A stretch of DNA of 64,000 nt from Halobacillus hunanensis (GTDB lineage Bacteria > Bacillota > Bacilli > Bacillales > Halobacillaceae): the NCBI RefSeq assembly GCF_900166655.1, contig NZ_FVZB01000005.1, forward strand, positions 1 through 64,000, written 5' to 3'. Positions 9,618 through 18,960 of this stretch are shown here, piece by piece (position 1 is the first letter of the stretch; each line of letters starts with the position of its first letter). The translations under genes were made by a program, and so were the position numbers. The notes beneath the pieces are model-generated. The model did no database searches. It worked only from the letters and a program-made list of their open reading frames with translations, and had not been told where the DNA came from.

Positions 9618-10808
9618 ATGACAAATTATAATGTTGTGATTTTAGCTGCTGGACAAGGAAAACGTATGCTTGCTGGTAAGAATAAACAGTTTCTAATGAT
9701 TAATGATAAGCCTTTAATCATACATACCCTTACCGTTTTTGTATCAGATCATCACTGTAAGGAAATTATACTCGTAACGAATCAACGTGAACGAGATCAA
9801 ATGATCGAGCTTATAAATTCGTATGGTTCTTCCTCTTCTGTTACGTTTGTAAACGGAGGAGCTGAACGGCAGGACAGTGTTTATGAAGGACTTAAATCAG
9901 TTCGACAAACAGATCTCCCTGTTTTTATTCACGATGGGGCACGCCCTTTTGTAACGCATGAAAATCTACATAAACTAGCTGGGGTCGTACGTGATAAAGG
10001 GGCTGCATTATTGGCAACACCTGTCACTGACACGATTAAGCAAAAGGATCAGGCCCAATTATGGACGCTTGATCGAAGTAAACTGTGGGCTGCTCAAACT
10101 CCGCAAGCTTTTGATTATGAATTGATCACGGAAGCTCACGAACGAGCTCAAAGGGAAAATTACTACGGAACAGATGATGCTTCTTTAGTGGAGCGGTTAG
10201 AAAGGCAAGTCGAGATTGTGGAAGGCAGTTATGACAATATTAAATTAACAACCCCGGAAGATTTGGCTAAAGCAGAAGCTTATCTAAAGGGTACCAGGAT
10301 AGGGAAGGCAGGAGAGCAGGCTATGTTTCGCATTGGACAAGGGTTTGACGTTCATCAGCTTTCTGAAGGACGGAAGTGTATCATTGGCGGAGTGACCATT
10401 CCTCATGAACGAGGCCTAATTGGGCATTCTGATGCAGATGTACTGCTTCATACGATTGCGGATGCATGTCTTGGAGCAATAGGGGAAGGCGATATTGGAA
10501 AACACTTTCCTGATACGGACCCTGAATTTAAGGACGCGGATTCAGGCGAACTCTTAAAGCGTGTGTGGAAATTCGTAACAGATGAGGGTTATGAGTTGGG
10601 GAATCTTGATTGTACCGTAATCGCACAGGAACCCAAGATGGCACCGTATATTGATGAAATCCGCGAAAATATTGCTCAGTTATTAGATGCAGAGCAATCA
10701 CGTATTAACGTCAAGGCTACAACGACAGAACAGTTGGGTTTTCCAGGGAGAAAAGAAGGGATCGCAGCCCAGGCCGTTGTGCTTCTTCAAAATAGTCAAC
10801 AATCATAA
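9618..10808 (+). CDS. ispDF: Fused IspD-IspF isoprenoid enzyme
   Basis: A single 396-residue frame with two MEP-pathway enzymes. Residues 1 to about 228 are IspD (MEP cytidylyltransferase): AAGQGKRM near the start, HDGARPFV, and a conserved KLTTPEDL end. The IspF part (MECDP synthase) begins at a methionine at 10323 with GQGFDVHQ, then HSDADVLLH (metal ligands) and [11 protein letters not shown]. The linker is only about 12 residues. In B. subtilis these are two adjacent genes. A GGCAGGAG sequence lies about nine bases before the IspF methionine, so internal initiation may also occur. The ATG at 9618 is preferred over upstream ATG 9609 and GTG 9576 because AGGA lies eight bases before it. The fusion could be real or the product of one base error; see findings. 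Confidence 0.9.
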   Translation: MTNYNVVILAAGQGKRMLAGKNKQFLMINDKPLIIHTLTVFVSDHHCKEIILVTNQRERDQMIELINSYGSSSSVTFVNGGAERQDSVYEGLKSVRQTDLPVFIHDGARPFVTHENLHKLAGVVRDKGAALLATPVTDTIKQKDQAQLWTLDRSKLWAAQTPQAFDYELITEAHERAQRENYYGTDDASLVERLERQVEIVEGSYDNIKLTTPEDLAKAEAYLKGTRIGKAGEQAMFRIGQGFDVHQLSEGRKCIIGGVTIPHERGLIGHSDADVLLHTIADACLGAIGEGDIGKHFPDTDPEFKDADSGELLKRVWKFVTDEGYELGNLDCTVIAQEPKMAPYIDEIRENIAQLLDAEQSRINVKATTTEQLGFPGRKEGIAAQAVVLLQNSQQS

Positions 10809-10872
10809 GGGAAAAATGATAAAATAAAAAGAGGATTATGCTCGGTTTGTAATGTAGAAAGGAGAACATACT

Positions 10873-12342
10873 ATGACGAACAATGTACGCGTGCGTTATG
10901 CACCAAGTCCAACAGGGAATCTCCATATCGGTAATGCTCGTACTGCTTTATTCAATTATCTTTTTGCAAGAAATGCAGGAGGTAAGTTTATTATTCGTGT
11001 AGAGGACACGGATGCTAAGCGAAATGTCGAAGGCGGCGAACAGAGTCAATTAAATTACCTGAAGTGGTTAGGCATCGAATGGGATGAAGGATCAGATGTC
11101 GGTGGTAATTATGGACCTTATCGCCAAATGGAACGTCTTGAACTGTATAAAAAGTATGTCTATGAACTGTTAGAAAAAGGTCTTGCTTATAAATGTTATA
11201 TGACGGAAGAAGAACTAGATGCGGAGCGGGAAGATCAACGCGCTCGTGGTGAAGTTCCTAAATATTCTGGAGCTCACAGTAATTTGTCAGAAAAACAAAT
11301 CAATCAATTTGAAACGGAAGGCCGTCAGCCAAGTATTCGTATTCGGGTTCCAGAAGGAAAGACGTACAAATTTAATGATCTTGTCCGTGGAGATATTTCC
11401 TTCGAATCCAGTGACTTTGGTGACTGGGTTATTGTGAAAAAAAATGGTACGCCAACCTACAACTTTGCTGTTGCTGTTGACGATCATCTAATGGATATTA
11501 CTCATGTGCTTCGCGGGGAAGAACATATATCCAATACACCTAAGCAGATGATGGTCTACGATGCCTTGGGCTGGGAGCCGCCAACATTTGGCCACATGAC
11601 TCTTATTCTAAATGAGAATCGTAAGAAGCTAAGTAAGCGTGATGAACACATTCTTCAGTTCATTGAACAATATAACAAGCTAGGCTATTTACCAGAAGCT
11701 TTATTCAACTTTATTACATTGCTGGGCTGGTCACCTGTTGGAGAAGAAGAAATTTTCACAAAGGATCAGCTGATTGAACAATTCGATTCTGATCGTTTAT
11801 CAACGTCACCTGCGATTTTCGATCCTGCTAAGTTAAAATGGATGAATAATCAATATGTGAAGGCTTTGAATTTGGACAGTGTTGTTGATTTGGCCTTGCC
11901 ACATTTGGTGGAGGCTGGTCGTTTATCTGAAAATATGGCCGAAAATGATCAGTCCTGGGCACGGGAATTGATAAGTCTTTATCATGAGCAGCTGGATTAC
12001 GGTGCACAAATCGTCGAACTGACGGAACTTTTTTTCAAACAAGAAATTCAGTATGATGAATCAGCGATGGATGTGTTAAAAGGGGAGCAAGTTCCAGAAG
12101 TTCTGGATACGTTCAAGAAAAAGCTGGCAGAGCTTGATGATTTTTCACCTGCGAATGTTAAAGCGCAGATTAAGGCGACACAGAAAGAAACAGGTCATAA
12201 AGGGAAGAAGCTGTTTATGCCGATTCGTGTGGCTACTACAGGACAAACACACGGACCTGAACTGCCAGATGCTATTCACCTGTTAGGGGCGGAGACGGTT
12301 ACTATCCGTTTGAATGATGTTCTGAATCAGCTTCAAAACTAA
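10873..12342 (+). CDS. gltX: Glutamyl-tRNA synthetase
   Basis: GltX, 489 residues, class I synthetase. The HIGH-type motif reads HIGN within [13 protein letters not shown] near residue 10, and the KMSKS-type loop is K252-L-S-K-R256. In Bacillaceae this enzyme usually charges both tRNA-Glu and tRNA-Gln, the latter being corrected by GatCAB. The start follows AAAGGAGAAC. It lies directly downstream of ispDF and upstream of the cysES T-box, the order known from B. subtilis. Confidence 0.97.
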   Translation: MTNNVRVRYAPSPTGNLHIGNARTALFNYLFARNAGGKFIIRVEDTDAKRNVEGGEQSQLNYLKWLGIEWDEGSDVGGNYGPYRQMERLELYKKYVYELLEKGLAYKCYMTEEELDAEREDQRARGEVPKYSGAHSNLSEKQINQFETEGRQPSIRIRVPEGKTYKFNDLVRGDISFESSDFGDWVIVKKNGTPTYNFAVAVDDHLMDITHVLRGEEHISNTPKQMMVYDALGWEPPTFGHMTLILNENRKKLSKRDEHILQFIEQYNKLGYLPEALFNFITLLGWSPVGEEEIFTKDQLIEQFDSDRLSTSPAIFDPAKLKWMNNQYVKALNLDSVVDLALPHLVEAGRLSENMAENDQSWARELISLYHEQLDYGAQIVELTELFFKQEIQYDESAMDVLKGEQVPEVLDTFKKKLAELDDFSPANVKAQIKATQKETGHKGKKLFMPIRVATTGQTHGPELPDAIHLLGAETVTIRLNDVLNQLQN

Positions 12343-12346
12343 TTAA

Positions 12347-12375
12347 TTCACAAACATAAGATTATAGCATATAGT
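12347..12375 (+). promoter_or_regulatory. Sigma-A promoter of the cysE-cysS T-box transcript
   Basis: TTCACA at 12347-12352 and TATAGT at 12370-12375 are separated by 17 bases. The predicted start near 12382 leaves a full T-box leader of about 250 bases. Confidence 0.75.
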
Positions 12376-12381
12376 AAAGAT

Positions 12382-12636
12382 ACTCATATGAAACGTTGAA
12401 GAGGAGAAGTATGGAGTGAAATCCTTACCCAGAGACAATCACCACCGGCTGAAAGTGATTGTAAGGAACACTCCTGAAATGCACCTCGGAGTCTGCAGCT
12501 GAAAAACAGTATGCTGTCAGCGGTCACCTGCCGTTATCAGGTTTTAAAGAGGGGAAAGTTTTTCCCAAAACAGAGTGGAACCGCGCATAACGCGTCTCTG
12601 TGCTGCCTAAGCACATGAGACGCGTTTTTTTTTTTA
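12382..12636 (+). ncRNA. T-box riboswitch, cysteine specifier
   Basis: The hallmark T-box AGAGTGGAACCGCG is at 12572-12585. Stem I is recognisable: an AGTA box at 12408-12411, GGAGTG (12413-12418) pairing with CACTCC (12469-12474), and CCTTAC pairing with GTAAGG above. Opposite the AGTA box lies TGAAATGCAC, where the specifier codon TGC at 12480-12482 reads cysteine. The T-box sequence can pair either as antiterminator or leave the terminator at 12589-12636. Uncharged tRNA-Cys should therefore switch on cysE and cysS. Confidence 0.93.
12589..12636 (+). terminator. T-box-controlled terminator before cysE
   Basis: AACGCGTCTC pairs with GAGACGCGTT, enclosing a smaller GTGC/GCAC stem, and runs into twelve T. 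It is the OFF structure of the T-box leader. Confidence 0.92.
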
Positions 12637-12679
12637 GGTGAATTGCACGCTTTTTCTTATATAAAAGGAGGGGGTATGG

Positions 12680-13342
12680 ATGGGGTTTATGAAAATGTTT
12701 AAAGAGGATGTCGATGTGGTCTTTGATCAGGATCCCGCAGCTCGTTCTTATGTGGAAGTCATACTGACGTACTCTGGATTACATGCGATATGGGCGCATC
12801 GAGTAGCACATGCTTTATATAAGCGGAAGTTCTTCTTTATCGCCCGGGTTATTTCTCAAGTCAGCCGTTTTTTTACAGGCATTGAAATTCATCCGGGGGC
12901 TAAAATCGGCCGCCGCTTTTTCATAGATCACGGCATGGGAGTCGTCATTGGGGAGACATGTGAGATTGGCGATAATGTAACACTGTTTCAGGGCGTGACT
13001 TTAGGTGGAACAGGGAAAGAGAAAGGAAAACGGCATCCTACCTTACAAGATAACTCACTCGTTGCTACAGGGGCGAAAGTATTAGGGTCGATCACAATTG
13101 GAGAGAATTCTAAAGTAGGAGCAGGCTCGGTGGTGTTACATGAAGTGCCGGCCAATTCAACTGTTGTCGGGATTCCCGGACATGTGGTAGTTCAGGATGG
13201 TAAGAAAATTGGCAGGAAGGATTTAGATCACCACAAGCTTCCTGACCCGGTTTATGATCGGCTGGACCAAATGGAGAAAGAAATTACACGCTTGCGTGAT
13301 CAGTTAGATAAGGTGGAAGGAGTCAGTCATAATGAGCATTAA
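12680..13342 (+). CDS. cysE: Serine O-acetyltransferase
   Basis: CysE, 220 residues, makes O-acetylserine from serine and acetyl-CoA, the first step of cysteine synthesis. The N-terminal helical part carries the family pattern [10 protein letters not shown] left-handed beta-helix of hexapeptide repeats follows from about residue 65, with [12 protein letters not shown] and [13 protein letters not shown]. The C-terminal tail beyond about 185 is charged and likely helical. The start at 12680 follows AAAGGAGGGGG. It overlaps cysS by 11 bases, so the two are coupled under the T-box. Confidence 0.95.
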   Translation: MGFMKMFKEDVDVVFDQDPAARSYVEVILTYSGLHAIWAHRVAHALYKRKFFFIARVISQVSRFFTGIEIHPGAKIGRRFFIDHGMGVVIGETCEIGDNVTLFQGVTLGGTGKEKGKRHPTLQDNSLVATGAKVLGSITIGENSKVGAGSVVLHEVPANSTVVGIPGHVVVQDGKKIGRKDLDHHKLPDPVYDRLDQMEKEITRLRDQLDKVEGVSHNEH

Positions 13343-14732
13343 CGTTTACAATACACTAACAAGAACGAAAGAAACTTTTCAGCCGCTGGAAGAGGGGAAA
13401 GTGAAAATGTATGTATGCGGACCAACCGTGTACAACTATATTCATATCGGCAATGCTCGTCCAGCTATCGTATTTGACACCGTGCGCAGATATTTTGAGT
13501 ATCGTGGTTATGAGGTCGAGTACGTGCTTAATTTTACAGATGTCGACGATAAATTAATTAAAGCTGCCAATGAAATGGGCGAGGAAGTCCCAGATATTTC
13601 AAACCGGTTTATCGAGGCCTATAAAGAGGATGTCAAGGCGCTGGGGGTGAAGGAAGCCGTTCATCACCCTCGTGTAACAGAAAATATGGAAGAAATTATC
13701 GCTTTTATTAAAGGTTTAATTGAAAAAGGTTTCGCCTATGAATCAGAAGGGGATGTTTATTTCCGTACACGGTCTTTTAATGAATACGGGAAACTTTCTC
13801 ACCAATCAATTGATGAGCTTCGTTCTGGGGCTAGGATTGAAGTAGGAGAGAAGAAAGAAGATCCCCTTGATTTTACGCTTTGGAAAGAAGCGAAGTCCGA
13901 AGAGATTTCATGGGAAAGCCCATGGGGTGAAGGACGCCCTGGCTGGCATATTGAATGTTCAGCAATGGCGCGAAAGTATTTAGGGGATACAATTGATATC
14001 CATGCAGGCGGGCAAGACCTTACATTTCCTCACCATGAAAACGAAATTGCCCAGTCTGAAGCCAATAATGGCCATTCGTTTGCTCGGTACTGGATGCATA
14101 ATGGGTATATCAACATTGAAAATGAAAAAATGTCTAAATCCTTAGGGAATTTCGTGCTCGCCCATGACTTAATTCAAAAACACGACCCGCAAGTGATTCG
14201 CTTCTTTATGCTGAGTGTCCAGTATCGTCATCCGATTAATTTTAGTGATGAGCTATTAGCGGGAGCGAAAAGCAGCCTGGACCGAATTCGGAATGCTTAT
14301 GAAAATATTCAGCATCGTAAGAAATCCAGTATGAATTTGCAAGAGTCTACAGAGACTTGGATGGAACAAATTGAACAGCATAAACAGCAGTTCATGACTG
14401 AAATGGACGATGATTTTAATACAGCTAACGCAATTTCTGTATTATTTGATTTAACGAAGTCAGCTAACCTTTATCTACAGTCCGAACAGACCAATGAAGC
14501 GGTGCTTGAAGACTTTGAGCAGGCATTGAAAGAGTTGACGGATGTCTTGGGTGTACAAATTGCCAAAGATGAAGAACTGTTAGATGAAGAAGTCGATTCC
14601 TTGATCGCTGAAAGGAAGCAGGCCCGGAAAGATCGCGATTTTGCTCGTGCTGATCAGATTCGTGATGAACTGAAGGCGCGCAACATTATTTTAGAGGATA
14701 CCTTTCAAGGTACTCGCTGGAAACGGGGCTGA
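13332..14732 (+). CDS. cysS: Cysteinyl-tRNA synthetase
   Basis: CysS, 466 residues, class I. Zinc ligand C29, the HIGN motif at 38-41, further zinc ligands in [10 protein letters not shown] and PHHENE, and the KMSKS loop within [11 protein letters not shown] are all present. The start lies inside the end of cysE (11-base overlap), with AAGGAG upstream. Placement of the cysteine-charging enzyme and the cysteine biosynthesis enzyme behind one cysteine T-box makes regulatory sense. Confidence 0.97.
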   Translation: MSINVYNTLTRTKETFQPLEEGKVKMYVCGPTVYNYIHIGNARPAIVFDTVRRYFEYRGYEVEYVLNFTDVDDKLIKAANEMGEEVPDISNRFIEAYKEDVKALGVKEAVHHPRVTENMEEIIAFIKGLIEKGFAYESEGDVYFRTRSFNEYGKLSHQSIDELRSGARIEVGEKKEDPLDFTLWKEAKSEEISWESPWGEGRPGWHIECSAMARKYLGDTIDIHAGGQDLTFPHHENEIAQSEANNGHSFARYWMHNGYINIENEKMSKSLGNFVLAHDLIQKHDPQVIRFFMLSVQYRHPINFSDELLAGAKSSLDRIRNAYENIQHRKKSSMNLQESTETWMEQIEQHKQQFMTEMDDDFNTANAISVLFDLTKSANLYLQSEQTNEAVLEDFEQALKELTDVLGVQIAKDEELLDEEVDSLIAERKQARKDRDFARADQIRDELKARNIILEDTFQGTRWKRG

Positions 14733-14738
14733 GTTTCT

Positions 14739-15155
14739 ATGGCAGCGACGAATGTGAAACAAATGAAGAGCCTCGCTCTCGCTTATATGGGAGACGGGGT
14801 CTATGAATTATATGTTCGTAAATATTTACTTGATAAAGGTGAGGTTATTAAGCCTCAACAGTTACATCAAGCAGCTGTGAGATTTGTGTCAGCTAAATCC
14901 CAGGCAAAAGTTGTTCAGGCATGGCAGGAAAGTTCCCTTTTGACAGAGGAAGAGGAAGGTGTGCTCAGGCGTGGACGCAATGCCAAGTCAGGGAGCATAC
15001 CTAAGAATACAAACGTTCAAACGTATCGTTACTCGACTGCGTTTGAGGCTGTGATTGGTTATCATTATTTAGCGGGAAATACGGAGCGGCTTGAAGAGCT
15101 GATCACAAATGCTATTGATCTGGTTGAAGAAAGGAGTGAGAGTAATGAAAGATGA
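14739..15155 (+). CDS. mrnC: Mini-ribonuclease III
   Basis: MrnC, 138 residues: an RNase III catalytic domain without a double-stranded-RNA-binding domain. The RNase III signature is [14 protein letters not shown], with D19 and E23 as likely metal ligands. In B. subtilis it matures 23S rRNA ends. It begins six bases after the cysS stop; no strong Shine-Dalgarno is visible, so it probably depends on coupled translation from cysS. Confidence 0.93.
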   Translation: MAATNVKQMKSLALAYMGDGVYELYVRKYLLDKGEVIKPQQLHQAAVRFVSAKSQAKVVQAWQESSLLTEEEEGVLRRGRNAKSGSIPKNTNVQTYRYSTAFEAVIGYHYLAGNTERLEELITNAIDLVEERSESNER

Positions 15156-15888
15156 GTGGATTATTGGTAAAAACAGTGTACAAGAAGCATTACGATCAGG
15201 ACGAGCTATTAATAAATTACTCGTTTCAGACCAACTTCAGCACAATGCTTTGAAGAAGCTTGAACAACTTGCTAAAGAGAATGGCGTCATTGTTCAGAAG
15301 GTTCCCAAGCGAAAAATTGATCAATTAGTAGACGGGAACCACCAGGGTGTAGCAGCAGCTGTAGCCGCCTACGAATATAGTGATATTGATGATTTATTTG
15401 CTCGTGCGGAAGAAAAAGGGGAGTCCCCCTTTTTTGTTATTTTAGATGAGATTGAAGATCCCCATAACCTGGGTTCGATATTGAGGACAGCAGATGCGAG
15501 TGGTGCCCATGGTATAATCATTCCTAAGCGAAGGTCAGTTGGATTAACGACTACTGTCGCCAAAACATCAACGGGAGCGATTGAATACATCCCTGTTGCC
15601 CGGGTGACGAATCTTTCCCGCACAATTGACGAACTGAAAGAACGGTTTGTTTGGGTTGTAGGAACAGATGCTGAGGGTACAGAAGATTATCGGCAGTTAG
15701 ATGGTAATATGGCTGTAGCCCTTGTCATCGGAAGTGAAGGGAAAGGAATGAGCCGCTTAACGAAAGAGAAATGTGACTGGATGGTACGTCTTCCTATGGC
15801 GGGCCAAGTGACTTCTTTGAATGCTTCAGTGGCAGCGTCCCTCTTGATGTATGAAGTCTACAGGAAGCGCCGCCCCCTCGGTGAGTAA
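15145..15888 (+). CDS. rlmB: 23S rRNA (guanosine-2'-O-) methyltransferase RlmB-like (SpoU family)
   Basis: A 247-residue SpoU/TrmH-family methyltransferase. An N-terminal RNA-substrate-binding domain (1-75) precedes the knotted SPOUT domain with motif 1 [17 protein letters not shown], motif 2 [12 protein letters not shown] and motif 3 [15 protein letters not shown]. The start at 15145 follows AAAGGAGTGAG and overlaps the end of mrnC by 11 bases; upstream in-frame starts lack a ribosome site. The exact target nucleotide in Bacillaceae is inferred from the family. Confidence 0.93.
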   Translation: MKDEWIIGKNSVQEALRSGRAINKLLVSDQLQHNALKKLEQLAKENGVIVQKVPKRKIDQLVDGNHQGVAAAVAAYEYSDIDDLFARAEEKGESPFFVILDEIEDPHNLGSILRTADASGAHGIIIPKRRSVGLTTTVAKTSTGAIEYIPVARVTNLSRTIDELKERFVWVVGTDAEGTEDYRQLDGNMAVALVIGSEGKGMSRLTKEKCDWMVRLPMAGQVTSLNASVAASLLMYEVYRKRRPLGE

Positions 15889-15890
15889 CG

Positions 15891-16400
15891 ATGATTGTTT
15901 TACTTGTTGATGGGTACAACATCATTGGAGCTTGGCCGGAGCTTAAGCGGCTTAAAGACCGGGATTTAGGTCAGGCCAGGGACCTTCTGATTGAAAAATT
16001 GGCTGAATATCAGGCATATACGGGCGACCGGGTCATTGTTGTTTTTGATGCGTACCATGTAAGGGGTCTTGAGAGGAAGCAGCACAATTTTAAAATTGAA
16101 GTCATTTTTACAAAAGAAAATGAAACAGCCGATGAGCGGATTGAGAAGCTGGCTGGGAGCTTAACCGATATAAGGACGCAAGTGTATGTAGCTACTTCTG
16201 ACTATGCAGAACAACGTACGATTTTTGCACAGGGGGCCTTTAGAAAATCTGCCAGAGAACTTTACATTGAGGTTATGAATATTCAACGGGAAATAAAGAA
16301 AGATGTAGAATCTCATAAAGCCGTTCAATATCAGCCGAAGATCCCGATGAATAAAGAGATACGTGACATTTTTGAAAAGTGGCGTCGAGGAGGTAAATGA
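15891..16400 (+). CDS. rae1: Ribosome-associated endoribonuclease Rae1 (YacP)
   Basis: A 169-residue NYN/PIN-like nuclease. LLVDGYNIIGAW near the start and VIVVFDAYHV around residue 47 give the acidic metal site, with a further acidic residue in VATSDYAEQ. In B. subtilis, Rae1 (YacP) cleaves mRNA in the ribosomal A site. It starts two bases after the rlmB stop, in the same gene order as B. subtilis. Confidence 0.92.
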   Translation: MIVLLVDGYNIIGAWPELKRLKDRDLGQARDLLIEKLAEYQAYTGDRVIVVFDAYHVRGLERKQHNFKIEVIFTKENETADERIEKLAGSLTDIRTQVYVATSDYAEQRTIFAQGAFRKSARELYIEVMNIQREIKKDVESHKAVQYQPKIPMNKEIRDIFEKWRRGGK

Positions 16401-16410
16401 CAAGGGCTTG

Positions 16411-16440
16411 TTGACGCTAGTGAAGCGCTTACTGTATAAT
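16411..16440 (+). promoter_or_regulatory. Sigma-A promoter of sigH
   Basis: TTGACG at 16411-16416 and a perfect TATAAT at 16435-16440 are 18 bases apart, about 40 bases before the sigH start. Confidence 0.8.
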
Positions 16441-16480
16441 ATTTCTATATATTTAGGTACCACGGTCGGAGGGATCCTGA

Positions 16481-17137
16481 GTGAGCATCGGACAAACTGA
16501 GGCAGGCATCGAAGAGCTGGATCTTGATAAGCTTGATGACGAGTTAATCATTGAGCGTATTAACCAGGGTCAGATCCAGGCTTTAGATTATTTAATTAAT
16601 AAGTATAAGAATTTCGTTCGTGCAAAAGCCCGGACGTATTTTCTTATTGGTGCAGATCGAGAAGACATTGTACAAGAAGGCATGATTGGTTTGTATAAGG
16701 CAATTAGAGACTATCAAGGGGACAAATTATCTTCGTTTAAAGCTTTCGCAGAACTTTGCGTTACCCGTCAAATTATTACCGCAATTAAAACCGCCACAAG
16801 ACAGAAGCACATCCCGCTAAATTCTTATGTATCGCTGGACAAGCCCATCTTTGATGAAGAATCAGATCGTACATTATTAGATGTTATAGCCGGTTCTAAG
16901 GTCATTGACCCTCAAGAACTAATCGTCAACAAAGAAAAGTTCGGCGATATGGAAGAAAAAATTTCTGAATTATTAAGCGAATTAGAACAAAAAGTGCTCG
17001 CGCTTTATTTGGACGGGCAATCCTACCAGGAGATCTCTGTTGAGTTGAAGCGGCATGTTAAGTCGATTGATAATGCGTTGCAGCGGGTTAAGAGAAAGCT
17101 TGAGAAATACTTGGAAATGAGTGAAATTACGCTATAA
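16481..17137 (+). CDS. sigH: RNA polymerase sigma factor SigH (Spo0H)
   Basis: SigH, 218 residues. Region 2 (about 25-95) has the core-binding and -10 recognition stretch ending in TYFLIGADREDIVQEGMIGL; region 4 helix-turn-helix lies near the C-terminus (YLDGQSYQEISVEL). It directs transition-state and early sporulation genes in Bacillus. The start is GTG at 16481 after CGGAGGGA. Its own promoter is just upstream. Presence implies a sporulation-type transition programme. Confidence 0.95.
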   Translation: MSIGQTEAGIEELDLDKLDDELIIERINQGQIQALDYLINKYKNFVRAKARTYFLIGADREDIVQEGMIGLYKAIRDYQGDKLSSFKAFAELCVTRQIITAIKTATRQKHIPLNSYVSLDKPIFDEESDRTLLDVIAGSKVIDPQELIVNKEKFGDMEEKISELLSELEQKVLALYLDGQSYQEISVELKRHVKSIDNALQRVKRKLEKYLEMSEITL

Positions 17138-17144
17138 GGTATAA

Positions 17145-17173
17145 TTGACAGCCACTTGAAAGCGTGCTACATT
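17145..17173 (+). promoter_or_regulatory. Sigma-A promoter of rpmG-secE
   Basis: A perfect TTGACA at 17145-17150 and TACATT at 17168-17173 are 17 bases apart, beginning eight bases after the sigH stop. Confidence 0.7.
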
Positions 17174-17212
17174 TATGAAAGTGATTATACCTCTAACGTG
17201 GGGTGACAAAAA

Positions 17213-17362
17213 ATGTCAACAAAGATTATTTTGGCTTGCGTACAATGCCAAAGTCGCAATTATAACACCCATAAAAATCGAACAAATCAACCCAAGCGAT
17301 TAGAGGTTCGTAAGTTTTGTAAAACGTGTACAACTCATACACTTCATCGTGAAACGAAATAG
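17213..17362 (+). CDS. rpmG: 50S ribosomal protein L33, zinc-binding form
   Basis: A 49-residue L33. Two CxxC pairs (C9/C12 and C36/C39) make it the zinc-containing form, as opposed to the cysteine-less paralogue made under zinc starvation in Bacillus. GTGGGGTG precedes the ATG. It lies directly upstream of secE, as does rpmGB in B. subtilis. Confidence 0.93.
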   Translation: MSTKIILACVQCQSRNYNTHKNRTNQPKRLEVRKFCKTCTTHTLHRETK

Positions 17363-17402
17363 AGCATGAAGCCGGCAGGCATAAGTTTGGAGGTAGTGTA
17401 GC

Positions 17403-17576
17403 ATGTTTAAATTCTTCAAGAATGTATCCCGTGAAATGCGCAAAGTAAGCTGGCCTAAAGGACAGGAGCTTACGAGGTACACCATTACCGTATTGGGCAC
17501 TGTAGCTTTCGTGGCTGTGTTCTTTGCGATTGTTGATCTAGGAATCTCTCAGGTACTTGAACTCATTTCTAAATAA
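17403..17576 (+). CDS. secE: Preprotein translocase subunit SecE
   Basis: A 57-residue single-span SecE. It has the cytoplasmic amphipathic helix with VSREMRKVSWPKGQEL (the conserved VxWP motif) followed by one transmembrane helix at about 27-50. It clamps SecY (encoded at 44035-45327). GGAGGTAGTG lies just upstream. Small size is usual for Firmicutes. Confidence 0.95.
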   Translation: MFKFFKNVSREMRKVSWPKGQELTRYTITVLGTVAFVAVFFAIVDLGISQVLELISK

Positions 17577-17593
17577 TAGTAAAGTCTTAATTG

Positions 17594-17602
17594 TGATATA
17601 AT
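17594..17602 (+). promoter_or_regulatory. Extended -10 promoter-like site before nusG
   Basis: TGATATAAT gives TGn plus a perfect TATAAT at 17597-17602. No good -35 is visible. It could start a nusG transcript near 17609 whose leader contains both hairpins that follow. Confidence 0.4.
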
Positions 17603-17620
17603 ATAGTATAGCCTTGCAAC

Positions 17621-17645
17621 AAAAACCCGTTTAACGGGTTTTTTA
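17621..17645 (+). terminator. Terminator-like hairpin between secE and nusG
   Basis: AAAACCCG pairs with CGGGTTTT and is followed by T residues. A second, weaker hairpin (GAAAGCGA with TCGCTTTT, 17657-17684, then TTTT) follows within 15 bases. Together they separate secE from nusG. Confidence 0.65.
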
Positions 17646-17733
17646 TGTTGGTTAAAGAAAGCGACGATCATATAAATCGCTTTTTTAAATTTTAAGTTAA
17701 GGGAGGGAAGGGCAAGCCACTTGTCCTGTATGA

Positions 17734-18270
17734 ATGGAAAAAAGATGGTATGTGGTTCACACTTATTCAGGTTATGAAAACAAAGTAAGAGCCAATTTAG
17801 AAAAACGTGTCGAATCTATGGGAATGGAGGATAAGATCTTCCGCGTTCTTGTTCCTGAGGATGAAGAAACTGAAATTAAGAACGGAAAGCGTAAAGTCGC
17901 TAAGAAAAAAGTTTTCCCTGGTTATGTACTAGCTGAGATGGTGATGACAGATGACTCATGGTATGTAGTGCGTAACACACCTGGTGTCACTGGATTCGTC
18001 GGGTCTACTGGCTCTGGTTCAAAACCAATCCCTCTCTTGCCTGAAGAAGTGGAGACGGTACTTAAACGTATGGGTATGGATAAACCTTCTGCAGCTGAAG
18101 TTGATTTTGAAGTGAAGGAAAGTGTAAAAGTTACAGAAGGTCCATTTGCGAATTTCACTGGATCCATTGAGCATATCGATTTAGATAAGCAAAAGGTAAA
18201 AGTTCATGTCAATATGTTTGGAAGAGAAACGCCGGTTGAATTGGACTTCTCACAAATTGAAAAATTATAA
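17734..18270 (+). CDS. nusG: Transcription elongation factor NusG
   Basis: NusG, 178 residues: NGN domain (1 to about 115, starting MEKRWYVVHTYSGYENK) and a C-terminal KOW domain (about 125-178, with EGPFANFTGSI). It binds RNA polymerase and affects pausing and termination. The ATG at 17734 is fixed by an in-frame TGA directly before it. The only strong ribosome site, GGGAGGGAAGGG at 17701-17712, is over 20 bases upstream, which is unusual and fits better with a TTG at 17721 in another frame. See findings. Confidence 0.96.
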   Translation: MEKRWYVVHTYSGYENKVRANLEKRVESMGMEDKIFRVLVPEDEETEIKNGKRKVAKKKVFPGYVLAEMVMTDDSWYVVRNTPGVTGFVGSTGSGSKPIPLLPEEVETVLKRMGMDKPSAAEVDFEVKESVKVTEGPFANFTGSIEHIDLDKQKVKVHVNMFGRETPVELDFSQIEKL

Positions 18271-18283
18271 ATCTCTCCCCCTC

Positions 18284-18312
18284 TTGCATTATGTGAAAAT
18301 AAATGCTAAAAT
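18284..18312 (+). promoter_or_regulatory. Sigma-A promoter of rplK-rplA
   Basis: TTGCAT at 18284-18289 and TAAAAT at 18307-18312 have a 17-base spacer and an extended TG at 18304-18305. A small CCTCT/AGAGG hairpin sits in the leader at 18331-18344, a possible L1-binding site, which I cannot confirm by eye. Confidence 0.7.
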
Positions 18313-18419
18313 TCTAATGTTCTTTATGTGCCTCTATACAGAGGGGCGTTGATGCATATTAGATGAGTGGGAGGGGAAAACCCTATTACCACATCACGGA
18401 CTTTAAGGAGGTGTGTCTC

Positions 18420-18845
18420 GTGGCTAAAAAAGTTATCAAAGTTGTTAAGCTTCAGATCCCAGCAGGTAAAGCTAACCCAGCACCACCAGTAGGACCGGCG
18501 CTAGGTCAAGCAGGTATTAATATCATGGGCTTCTGTAAGGAGTTTAACGCTAAAACGCAAGATGAAGCGGGTATGATTATTCCGGTTGAAATTACGGTAT
18601 TTGAAGACCGTTCATTTACATTTGTTACTAAAACTCCGCCAGCTGCCGTTCTTCTTAAGAAAGCAGCAGGTATTGAATCAGGTTCAGGTGAGCCGAACCG
18701 TAACAAGGTAGCAGCTGTCAAGCGTGATCAAGTTCGCGAAATCGCGGAAACAAAAATGCCTGACTTAAACGCTGCTGACGTTGAAGCTGCCATGCGCATG
18801 GTTGAAGGTACAGCGCGCAGCATGGGGATCACAGTTGAAGACTAA
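18420..18845 (+). CDS. rplK: 50S ribosomal protein L11
   Basis: L11, 141 residues. The N-terminal domain has the proline-rich [19 protein letters not shown] linker region that binds thiostrepton and contacts L10; the C-terminal RNA-binding domain covers 75-141. The start is GTG at 18420, after AAGGAGGTGTG, giving the standard length; an upstream in-frame ATG lacks support. Confidence 0.97.
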   Translation: MAKKVIKVVKLQIPAGKANPAPPVGPALGQAGINIMGFCKEFNAKTQDEAGMIIPVEITVFEDRSFTFVTKTPPAAVLLKKAAGIESGSGEPNRNKVAAVKRDQVREIAETKMPDLNAADVEAAMRMVEGTARSMGITVED

Positions 18846-18871
18846 TCCCACAGCGTCACTTTGATGGAGTT

Positions 18872-18913
18872 AAAGGTTGCGAGAGAGGAAATTTCCTTGC
18901 TATCGCAACCTTT
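18872..18913 (+). other. Stable hairpin between rplK and rplA
   Basis: AAAGGTTGCGA (18872-18882) pairs perfectly with TCGCAACCTTT (18903-18913), and an inner AGGAAATTTCCT adds a second stem. The tail TTATTCG is only weakly U-rich, so it may be an attenuator, a processing site or a repressor (L1) site. Confidence 0.65.
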
Positions 18914-18960
18914 ATTCGTGGGAGGTTAATCCGTTAAAACCACAACGAGGAGGAAATAAA

